This document shows, in pieces, positions 1-6,955 of a stretch of DNA of 64,000 bases. Within the stretch, counting starts at the first letter, position 1, and each line of letters starts with the position of its first letter. Under the pieces are notes generated by a model, which had not been told where the DNA came from, searched no databases, and saw nothing but the letters and a program-made list of their open reading frames with translations. Source of the stretch: Akkermansiaceae bacterium (GTDB lineage: Bacteria > Verrucomicrobiota > Verrucomicrobiia > Verrucomicrobiales > Akkermansiaceae); contig JAPKCM010000002.1 of assembly GCA_028822935.1 (NCBI GenBank), positions 1 to 64,000 on the forward strand. Direction: 5' to 3'. Made by a program: the position numbers and the translations under genes.

Positions 1-524
1 AGCCTCGGACCTCGACGGTGAATGCCGTCACCTCCGACATCCTGCCAACCTTGTGTGCGTTGGCCGGTGCGACCCTGCCGGATGTTCCCTTGGATGGGAT
101 TGATCTCGTTCCGCTTTTGAATGGGAAAATGACGAAACGTGGTGAAGCCATCGAGTTCTGGAATTTCCGCGGGGGTAAGGGTGCGCCAAAGCCCTACATT
201 GATCCGGAGCTTCAGAAAGGGACCACTCCTTTGGTTAAGAAAATGGGGAAGATCTTCACACGCAATTTCCGCAACGACCATCACCCTGAAATCAGAGAAA
301 AGGATTTCCTGGGACCGCGGGCCATCCTGACCGCTGACTACAAGTTGGTCATCGATGGAGACAAGAGCACGGGGGTTGAACTCTTCGATCTGAAGAAAGA
401 TCTCGGCGAGAAAAACAATATTGCCGAAGCGCATCCAGACATCGTTGAGTTGTTGTCGAAACAATTACGCGACTGGCAAGGCGGCGTGATGAACAGCCTG
501 ATGGGGAGGGATTACAAAGAGTAG
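1..524 (+). CDS. Sulfatase, C-terminal part (cut by window start)
   Basis: This is the last 173 or so codons of a type I sulfatase, open from base 3; the true start lies before the window. The readable part has the usual late-sulfatase features: a stretch around 'TSDILPTLCALAG' (target-domain closing helix), 'DGIDLVPLLNG', and a C-terminal subdomain with 'YKLVIDG', 'ELFDLKKDLGE' and 'NNIAEAHPD'. The formylglycine motif and the metal site are outside the window, so activity cannot be judged. A second copy of the last 48 codons lies at 12300-12446. The next gene is convergent, 26 bp away. Confidence 0.85.
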   Translation, partial: PRTSTVNAVTSDILPTLCALAGATLPDVPLDGIDLVPLLNGKMTKRGEAIEFWNFRGGKGAPKPYIDPELQKGTTPLVKKMGKIFTRNFRNDHHPEIREKDFLGPRAILTADYKLVIDGDKSTGVELFDLKKDLGEKNNIAEAHPDIVELLSKQLRDWQGGVMNSLMGRDYKE

Positions 525-550
525 CCGAAAGCGATCTCCTGAAAAATATT

Positions 551-1168
551 CTACTTCTTCGGCGCGGTTTTCGGCGCGTGCTTGAAGTTGCGCATGTCGA
601 TCTTTCCTGAGGCGAAGGAGAGAGTGATGGAGTTTTTGTCGCGTTTGAGGGCGGGGTGTTTGAGGGTGGTTTTGAAGTCTCCGAGGGTGAGGTCGGCGGA
701 GCCGTCGTTGACGACGATGGAGAGCTTGGTCCATTTTTTGTCGAGAGCGGGGAGATTGGGAAGTCCTTCGGGGTTGATGGTAGTTCCCTTGTTTGTCTTG
801 GACGATTTCTCGGCCCACGCGAGGATGCGGCTTGTGACTTTGCGTCCGGTTTTTTGGGCATCCATGAGAATGACGCGGAAGATGTGGCCATCGCCGTTGA
901 AGGTGAAGACGAGGCGTTGGCAGTCGGTGGGTTTGAAGTCGAAGGACGTTGATCCATCGACGAATTCGGAAGACCAACGGATGATGGGTCCGTGGTTTTT
1001 GAACTTTTTGTAGAGTTCGGGATCGGAAGTGCAGGAGGCGACTTTTTCGGCATAGGTCCACTTGCCACGAGTGGCTTCGTGGAGGGAGCCGTCGGCGAAA
1101 CTGTCCTTGATGGGAGCAGCGGAGAGCGGGAGGATAAGGGAGAAGAGGATGACGAGATGGGTTTTCAT
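551..1168 (-). CDS. Secreted DUF1080-like (concanavalin-type fold) protein
   Basis: 205 residues from the ATG at 1168, chosen because the protein then starts with a signal peptide (MKTHLVILFSLILPLSAA); an upstream in-frame start at 1210 would bury it. The rest is beta-rich with a pattern seen in short DUF1080/LamG-like secreted proteins of Verrucomicrobia: 'DSFADGSLHEATRGKW' near the N-terminus and 'TKLSIVVNDGSADLTLGDF' towards the end. Such proteins are thought to bind or cleave sugars, but no catalytic residues can be named here. It sits between a sulfatase tail and an amidohydrolase relic, exactly where the duplicated copy at 12.4 kb has no such gene. Family assignment is moderate. Confidence 0.6.
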   Translation of the reverse strand: MKTHLVILFSLILPLSAAPIKDSFADGSLHEATRGKWTYAEKVASCTSDPELYKKFKNHGPIIRWSSEFVDGSTSFDFKPTDCQRLVFTFNGDGHIFRVILMDAQKTGRKVTSRILAWAEKSSKTNKGTTINPEGLPNLPALDKKWTKLSIVVNDGSADLTLGDFKTTLKHPALKRDKNSITLSFASGKIDMRNFKHAPKTAPKK

Positions 1169-1337
1169 AGGTTGAGGTGTTATCGTGACGTTTTGCTGGT
1201 CTTTGGCCAAGAGAGAAGGGTCCGCGAATTTACGGAAATTGGAACTGATCTATTATGCTTTGCAGTCCTCCCGAGGGAATTCTGGAGAGATTCGTGAAAG
1301 TTGGCGGTGATTCGTGGATTCTTTTTTTAGGAGAGTG

Positions 1338-1552
1338 GAGGAGACGAGCTTGCCGTTGATGATGACGTGCGTGGTGTGGGTAGTGGTTTCGAGGGGGCTC
1401 CATCGAAGAGGGCGAGGGCGGCGTGTTTGCCTTTTTGGAGGGAGCTGAATTTGTCGTCGAGGCCGAGGATCTTTGCCGGGTAGAAAGTTCAGGCGGCGAG
1501 GGTGAAGCTCATATTTTCGAGATCGTCGTCGGGGCGGGCCAAGGTTGGGGGG
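1338..1552 (-). pseudogene. Amidohydrolase 3'-end relic
   Basis: The minus strand still encodes 'TTTHTTHVIINGKLVSST', identical to the C-terminus of the intact amidohydrolase at 12479-13693, and in another frame 'LQKGKHAALALFDG', matching its 'LEKGKHADLALFDG'. One base has been lost between the two blocks (after the DG codons), and about 120 bp is missing relative to the intact copy, with the junction at the repeated string GGCGGCGAG. Homology stops near 1552. This decayed segment supplies a spurious N-terminal extension to the open frame of the next gene, which supports the start chosen there. Confidence 0.8.
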
Positions 1553-1592
1553 CACCTCTTCCAATGACCTGCCTGCGCATCAAGCAAGTCAG

Positions 1593-1611
1593 TGACAAGA
1601 TCATGTCATTG
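1593..1611. promoter_or_regulatory. Candidate response-regulator operator, site 1
   Basis: TGACAAGATCATGTCATTG. The first 16 bases form an inverted repeat, TGACA-N6-TGTCA with a GATC centre. It lies 36 bp before the ATG at 1648, so it could overlap the promoter or leader of the dehydrogenase/kinase/regulator operon. Near-identical sequences occur at 6844 and 10167 and were not noticed elsewhere in the window. Confidence 0.6.
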
Positions 1612-1647
1612 CTGCTGGCTGCCATTTCGGAGACATTGATTGGCGCA

Positions 1648-4119
1648 ATGAAGAATCCAGTCTCCTCTTTATCTCTCCTCCTCACAATCCTCCCGGGCTT
1701 GGCCTTTGCTCTGGACGTCTTTGCGCAGGAGACCGCAGACGTCACGCTGAAGATTCACCATCCTAATATTGAGTCTATCACGCGCTTTGCAGAGAACCCT
1801 GACATCGTTACGCCAATCGGAGTGGCAGTGGCACCAGATGGTCGGGTGTTTGTGCAAGAAAACCACACTCATAAACGAGGCAAGGATTATACCGGACCAG
1901 AAACCGATCGAATCCTCGTATTCGAAGACACGGATGGTGACGGCGTTTCTGACGAGCGGTCAGTGTTCTACGAAGGACTGATCTTCAGCACCGATCTTCT
2001 CTTTGGACCCGATGGCGACCTCTATGTGGCAACTCGCTGGTTCATCGGCCGCTTTCCTAAAGCAGCCAACCTGAAGAAGGCTAAAGGAGATCCTGAAATC
2101 ATCGTAGAGTGCCAGACCGATGGTAACTACCCGCACAACGGCGTCGGCGGGCTGGCCATCGATCCGGGCAATCCGGAAATACTGGCCTTCGGGTTTGGTG
2201 AAAATCTGGGCGAAGATTACACGTTCGTAGGATCTGATGGCATCGAAATCTCCGGAGGAGGAGAAGGTGGCTCGACCTACCAATGCAAAACCGATGGCTC
2301 TCAACTGAAACGCATTTCCACCGGTCATTGGAACGCCTTTGGAATGTGCTACGACCTCAACGGTAATCTGTTCTCCACCGACAATGACCCGAGCGGCACC
2401 CCTCCGAACCGGCTCCTCCACATCATTCCCGGGGCAGACTTCGGCTTTGAGTTTCGCTATGGCAGATCCGGACGCCATCCCTTGGTGGACTGGTATGGGA
2501 AAAATCCCGGAACGCTCGGTATGATCGGGGCGCTGGGCGAAGCCACCTGCGGCGTCATTCCTTTTGGCCCCGGCCAACTTCTGACCGCTTCATGGACCGA
2601 CAACCGGGTCGACCTCCATCCCCTCACCGAGTCAGGAGCTTCCTTCAAGGCGGGACGCGAGCCTTTTCTCAGCGGGCCCGACGACTTCCGTCCAGTTCAT
2701 TTCTCGTATTCACCTGATCACAAAGCACTCTACATCACGGACTGGGTCAGCCTCTCCTACCCGGTCCACGGGCAAGGGCGCATTTGGAAGGTCACGCTCA
2801 AAGAGCCAGTCGACCTGACGCCTTGGCCCAGAAAAAAAATTGAAATACTGGCACCGAAAATATCATTAACACTACTCGGCGATGCTGATCCTTACCTCCG
2901 CACTGCTGCGATGGAAACACTGAGGCAGCACTCTGACATTCTCAAATCCTTCGACTGGAAAGCAGAGTCCAATCCTGTGGCGAGAGCCCACTATGCGGTG
3001 GCTTTGAAACGCGCGGATCCCATTGGAAATGCTGGCATCATTCCCGAGTTGCTTGGTGACGTCGATTCTGATGTTAGATATGTCGGTATAAAGTGGATTG
3101 CTGACGAAAAGCAGAGCCAATACCGCGAGCAGTTGAGCGCCCAATTGGATCGCAACGGCTTGAAGCGACGCGACCTGCTCGCCGTGGTTGCCGCCCTCGC
3201 CGAAGTCAGCGGAGACCTGAGTAAGGAATTCTCCCCCGGCGATGCTCTACTCGAGTTGGCACTCGACGATAGCAAAATCCAATTCCTGCGCTCTCTCGCA
3301 CTGCACGGTGTGCCGATCGGTCACAAAGGACTGACGATTGGCGCGCTCAGAAAACTTGCTAAATCAAAAGGTAAAGCCTTGCAACGCGAAGCGGTTCGCG
3401 CCCTCGCTATTCATCCGGACCCGACCCGTGCTGAGACTCTCGCCAGACTTGCTGCGAACGCAAACCTCGATGCCAGCGTTCGCGCCGACGCCATCGCCGG
3501 CCTCGCATCGTTTGCCGAAGACCACCAGGAATCCCTTAAAGAACTTGCTAGCTCCTCTGAGGCGACTGTCGCCAAAGAGGCCACGCGCACCCTTGAATCA
3601 GCCGGCCTGCAACCGCGTGAACTTGCCACCAAACCACCCTTCACTGACCTCGCCGCCTGGGAAGCGATGCTCGACGACGTGCCTGGCGAACCCAACCTGG
3701 CCGCAGGTCGACGCCTCTTCTTCCACCAGCGCCTTGCGACCTGCTCCAACTGCCACGCCATCAACGGTCGCGGACTGGAAGTGGGCCCTGACCTGACCAC
3801 GATCGGCCGCCAGGCAGACGGCGGACGCAGCTGGGTGCTCACTCATATCCTCGATCCCAACGCGGAGGTCGCCCCCTACTTTCGTCCGCAAATGATCACG
3901 ACCCGCGACGGCCAGACCCGGATGGGATTCGTTCTCGGAAAAGAAGGAAAAGCCCTGGGCTACATCGGACCGGATGGAAAAAAGTTTTCGGTAATCAAGG
4001 CCGACGTGACAGCTCGGGAGGAACTCCCGATCTCTCTCATGCCCCCCGGATTGCTCATGCCTTTATCGGCAGAAGAGATCCGCGATTTGCTGGCTTATAT
4101 TCTGGAGGGAAGAGAGTAG
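1648..4119 (+). CDS. PVC-type membrane-bound dehydrogenase with C-terminal cytochrome c domain
   Basis: 823 residues. The ATG at 1648 is chosen because it opens a signal peptide (MKNPVSSLSLLLTILPGLAFA); earlier in-frame codons run into the amidohydrolase relic. Residues about 40-390 form a sugar-dehydrogenase-like beta-propeller ('PIGVAVAPDGRVFVQENH', 'DTDGDGVSDE', 'NGVGGLAIDPGNPE'). About 400-690 are HEAT-like helices. A heme c motif, C699-S-N-C702-H703, sits in the PVC-specific C-terminal heme domain ('NCHAINGRGLEVGPDL'). These fusions are common in Planctomycetes and Verrucomicrobia and are thought to oxidise sugars or sugar-derived compounds in the periplasm, but the substrate is unknown. 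The kinase gene follows after 12 bp, so the three genes are probably one operon with an operator upstream. Confidence 0.85.
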   Translation: MKNPVSSLSLLLTILPGLAFALDVFAQETADVTLKIHHPNIESITRFAENPDIVTPIGVAVAPDGRVFVQENHTHKRGKDYTGPETDRILVFEDTDGDGVSDERSVFYEGLIFSTDLLFGPDGDLYVATRWFIGRFPKAANLKKAKGDPEIIVECQTDGNYPHNGVGGLAIDPGNPEILAFGFGENLGEDYTFVGSDGIEISGGGEGGSTYQCKTDGSQLKRISTGHWNAFGMCYDLNGNLFSTDNDPSGTPPNRLLHIIPGADFGFEFRYGRSGRHPLVDWYGKNPGTLGMIGALGEATCGVIPFGPGQLLTASWTDNRVDLHPLTESGASFKAGREPFLSGPDDFRPVHFSYSPDHKALYITDWVSLSYPVHGQGRIWKVTLKEPVDLTPWPRKKIEILAPKISLTLLGDADPYLRTAAMETLRQHSDILKSFDWKAESNPVARAHYAVALKRADPIGNAGIIPELLGDVDSDVRYVGIKWIADEKQSQYREQLSAQLDRNGLKRRDLLAVVAALAEVSGDLSKEFSPGDALLELALDDSKIQFLRSLALHGVPIGHKGLTIGALRKLAKSKGKALQREAVRALAIHPDPTRAETLARLAANANLDASVRADAIAGLASFAEDHQESLKELASSSEATVAKEATRTLESAGLQPRELATKPPFTDLAAWEAMLDDVPGEPNLAAGRRLFFHQRLATCSNCHAINGRGLEVGPDLTTIGRQADGGRSWVLTHILDPNAEVAPYFRPQMITTRDGQTRMGFVLGKEGKALGYIGPDGKKFSVIKADVTAREELPISLMPPGLLMPLSAEEIRDLLAYILEGRE

Positions 4120-4131
4120 ACTGTCTGCGGC

Positions 4132-6141
4132 ATGCGATTGTTACTCCTCGTTATCTTACCTCTCTTCACTGCTTCGCTGACGATCGCGAATGAAGTTTCG
4201 CCGACCTCACTCAAGTTGGCCAGATTGCTGAGCGCGGAGCTACGGGAGGATGAACGGACGGAAAAAGAACTCCGCTCCCGACTGGAGAAAATGCCGCCAC
4301 TGTCCTCGGGGCATCGGGGAGAAAATGCCGGATTTCACAGCCTGTTTCAGCCGGAGCGGGAGACACCACTTGATCTTGTCATCGACCTCGGGCAGGTCTA
4401 CCCAGTCGAACGTATTATCGTGTTCCCTGTTCAGGGAATGTTTCGCGGTGCTTTGATCGAAGGCTACGGCTTCCCCAAAAACTTTCTCATCGAATTGTCC
4501 GTCGACGAGGAATTTTCAGAACCATTCCCCATCCTTGAGTCCTCGTCTTTGCCCCTTCCATTCAGGCCGGTCTACCCAATGCAGTTTGCTCTGGATGCGC
4601 CGACCGGAGCCCGCTATCTCCGTCTGCGTGTTCTGGAACACTGGACCCGTGAGGATGGGAGGTTTCTCAGTGCTTTTGGAGAAATGATGGTGCTTTCGGA
4701 GGGGCGAAATGTGGCGCTTTATTCCGAGGTAAAGGCTGATTCATTCACGACCCTCCCGGACTGGCACAAGAGGCATCTCGTCGATGGTCAGGTTGACCTA
4801 GGCCTCCCTGTCACTCCGGAACCCAGCCCATCCAATGGATTTCTCTCCAAAGGATCCAAAGAACGATCTGCCGACAAGTGGATCGAGATTGAGTTGCCGC
4901 GTGCCGCGAAAGTGGACGATGTCGTGATCATTCCGGCTCAACCCGTAGATGCACCGGATCAGTTCGGCCACGGATTCCCTCGCAAGTTTCGCCTCCTTAT
5001 CTCCGACAATCCTGAGTTTGAAAATGCTCACCTCATCGCCGACTTTTCAGAGAGGCCTTTTCCAAACCCTGGTGATAATACTGTCGTCTTTCCGGGTGGA
5101 GGATTCGTTGCAAAATTCATTCGTCTCGAAGTCAGTGAAATGTGGCACATCAGCACCGGGCGTTTCAGCATCACTCTTGCCGAGATGCAGGTCTTTGAGC
5201 ATGGAGAGAATGTCGCTTTCGGAGCTGAAGTCACGGCGAGCGACGTTCACACGGGTCCGGTCGCAGAGGTATGGAAACCGAAGTATCTCGTCGATGGATT
5301 CAGCAGCCAAAACCGGCTCATTGGACTTGAGCCCTGGTTGCTCGGTTTGGAAGAACGGGATAAAACCGAGCGAAAAATTGAAGAGGTTCAGAGCCGAATC
5401 GAAACCCGTATTGAGCGAACCACAGGATTCGTGTTAGGAATTTCTGCGGCGATTGCTTTGTCCTTGATGGCCCTGACTGGCACACTCCTGATCCGTCGAA
5501 AGCGCACTCTCGCACAACAACAGGAATCCCTCCGCGCCCGCATCGCTCGCGATCTGCACGATGACCTTGGGAGCCGACTCGGGGGCATGAGACTGATCAG
5601 CGAAAGCCTGCTCAAAGCCGAGCAGCTTCCCGAATCCCTCCACGAAGATCTCGACCTTTTGAATCGCTCCAGCGCAGAAGCGACCGACGCCATGCGCGAC
5701 ATCGTCTGGTTGCTCGATACACGTGAGCGGTCCCTCGAGAAGTTGCGCCTACAGTTGAAGCTGTTGCTGCCCTCGATCCTCGGATCGATGCCTTGGGAAT
5801 TCTACATCGACGAAGCACCCAACGCAGAGGTCAACTTTGAATTTCGCCGCCAGGTCGTTCTCGCCTTTCGCGAATCTCTCAACAACGCCGCCCGTCATTC
5901 CAAAAGCGACAGGTACGAATGCCGAGTCAGCGGCGACTCGGAAAATTTCTCGTTTGAAGTGCGCGACTGGGGCAAGGGATTTGACGAAACCACCGTCAAA
6001 AAAGGACTGGGGCTCAACAATCTTCGCAAGCGTGCCGAAACACTGAATGGCAAAATCACCATTAAAAGCCAAGCGGGCAACGGCACCACAGTGATCTTCT
6101 CAGCCCCCTACCGACGCTCCAAACGTCACCGCCTTCCATGA
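4132..6141 (+). CDS. Sensor histidine kinase with two discoidin-like ectodomains
   Basis: 669 residues: signal peptide 1-20; first beta-sandwich about 75-200 ('DLVIDLGQVYPVERIIVFP', 'ARYLRLRVLEHW'); a second copy about 250-390 ('KWIEIELPRAAKVDDVVIIP', 'AKFIRLEVSEMW'); a short charged helix; one membrane segment near 430-452; then a NarX/DesK-type kinase. The phosphorylated His is in 'RDLHDDLG'. The ATPase part has an N-box ('RESLNNAARHS'), a G1 box ('RDWGKGFD') and 'GLGLNNLRKRA'. The two repeats resemble F5/8-type (discoidin) domains, which usually bind carbohydrates, so I infer a periplasmic polysaccharide or oligosaccharide sensor. The stop overlaps the start of the regulator gene by 4 bp (ATGA). 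Confidence 0.88.
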   Translation: MRLLLLVILPLFTASLTIANEVSPTSLKLARLLSAELREDERTEKELRSRLEKMPPLSSGHRGENAGFHSLFQPERETPLDLVIDLGQVYPVERIIVFPVQGMFRGALIEGYGFPKNFLIELSVDEEFSEPFPILESSSLPLPFRPVYPMQFALDAPTGARYLRLRVLEHWTREDGRFLSAFGEMMVLSEGRNVALYSEVKADSFTTLPDWHKRHLVDGQVDLGLPVTPEPSPSNGFLSKGSKERSADKWIEIELPRAAKVDDVVIIPAQPVDAPDQFGHGFPRKFRLLISDNPEFENAHLIADFSERPFPNPGDNTVVFPGGGFVAKFIRLEVSEMWHISTGRFSITLAEMQVFEHGENVAFGAEVTASDVHTGPVAEVWKPKYLVDGFSSQNRLIGLEPWLLGLEERDKTERKIEEVQSRIETRIERTTGFVLGISAAIALSLMALTGTLLIRRKRTLAQQQESLRARIARDLHDDLGSRLGGMRLISESLLKAEQLPESLHEDLDLLNRSSAEATDAMRDIVWLLDTRERSLEKLRLQLKLLLPSILGSMPWEFYIDEAPNAEVNFEFRRQVVLAFRESLNNAARHSKSDRYECRVSGDSENFSFEVRDWGKGFDETTVKKGLGLNNLRKRAETLNGKITIKSQAGNGTTVIFSAPYRRSKRHRLP

Positions 6142-6800
6142 ACGATTTACCCGAAAATATCACCGTCTGGCTCGTCGAAGACAACGAAATCTATCGCTGC
6201 GGGCTTTCGCGCGCCATCGAATCGGCCGACGGGATGTTCTGTCCGGAAGCTTTTGCCGATGCAGAGTCCGCTCTCTCGGCCGTCGACACCGGCATGATTC
6301 CCGACGTGATCCTCCTTGACGTCGGCCTACCCGGAATCGATGGACTCACCGCCTTGAAACGCTTCGCCAAGATCGCGCCGGAGATCCGCATCGTCCTGCT
6401 CACTGTCTTCAACGACACCGACAAAATTTTCAAAGCCGTCTGCGCCGGAGCCAACGGCTACCTGCTCAAGACCTCCTCCACCGACCAGGTCCTCAACGCC
6501 GTCCGACAGGCCGCTGCGGGTGGTGCACCCATGGATCCCCAAGTGGCAGATCGCGTCCTGACATTGTTCAACCAATTGGCAGAAGCCAAATCTCCCCCGC
6601 CACCTGATTATGGCCTCAGTCCGAGAGAGAAGCAGATCCTTGAGCAGATGGCCCAGGGATTGGTGAACAAGGAAATCGCCGACGTGCTTGGTATCAGTCC
6701 CCACACCGTGATCAATCACTTGCGCAGCATCTACACGAAGCTGCACGTTAATACCAATACAGGAGCGGTCGCCAAGGCGATTCGTGAGGGGTTGGTGTAG
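6138..6800 (+). CDS. NarL/FixJ-family response regulator
   Basis: 220 residues. The N-terminal receiver has the acidic pair in 'LVEDNE', the phospho-acceptor Asp in 'VILLDVGLPG', the Thr in 'VLLTVF' and the Lys in 'GYLLKTSS'. The C-terminal LuxR-type helix-turn-helix is complete ('YGLSPREKQILEQMAQG', 'NKEIADVLGISPHTVINHL', 'IYTKLHVNTNTGAVAKA'). It is translationally coupled to the kinase gene and is its obvious partner. Regulators of this class bind short inverted repeats as dimers; the three TGACA-N6-TGTCA-type sites around this gene are the natural candidates. A hairpin (6808-6824) follows the stop. Confidence 0.93.
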   Translation: MNDLPENITVWLVEDNEIYRCGLSRAIESADGMFCPEAFADAESALSAVDTGMIPDVILLDVGLPGIDGLTALKRFAKIAPEIRIVLLTVFNDTDKIFKAVCAGANGYLLKTSSTDQVLNAVRQAAAGGAPMDPQVADRVLTLFNQLAEAKSPPPPDYGLSPREKQILEQMAQGLVNKEIADVLGISPHTVINHLRSIYTKLHVNTNTGAVAKAIREGLV

Positions 6801-6802
6801 CA

Positions 6803-6834
6803 GCTAGGGGCAGAATCTCTGCCCGTGCCCCATT
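6803..6834 (-). repeat. Short palindromic repeat (GGGGCA type), copy 1
   Basis: The sequence contains a perfect 7-bp stem GGGCAGA/TCTGCCC with loop ATC (6808-6824). Read on the minus strand, the segment closely matches 10328-10358 (TGGGGCA..., then TCTGCCCC, then CTA). It follows the regulator stop and could also end transcription, although it lacks a T tract. Confidence 0.5.
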
Positions 6835-6843
6835 TCATGACCA

Positions 6844-6862
6844 TGACAAGTTCATGTCATTG
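6844..6862. promoter_or_regulatory. Candidate response-regulator operator, site 2
   Basis: TGACAAGTTCATGTCATTG, differing from site 1 by one base over 19. It is an inverted repeat TGACA/TGTCA and lies 93 bp upstream of the glycoside-hydrolase-like gene that starts at 6956. Confidence 0.6.
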
Positions 6863-6955
6863 CGAGTTCTCGCGTCCACGCGCATGGTGATTGCCTAAAG
6901 GAAGGAGGCATTTCCGAAACCAAGGCTCTCCTTTTTTCTCAAAAAGATCGTCACC

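Noticed and set aside
1423-1647. N-terminal extension of the dehydrogenase frame
   Set aside because: It runs through the amidohydrolase relic and the candidate operator; the signal peptide starts at 1648.
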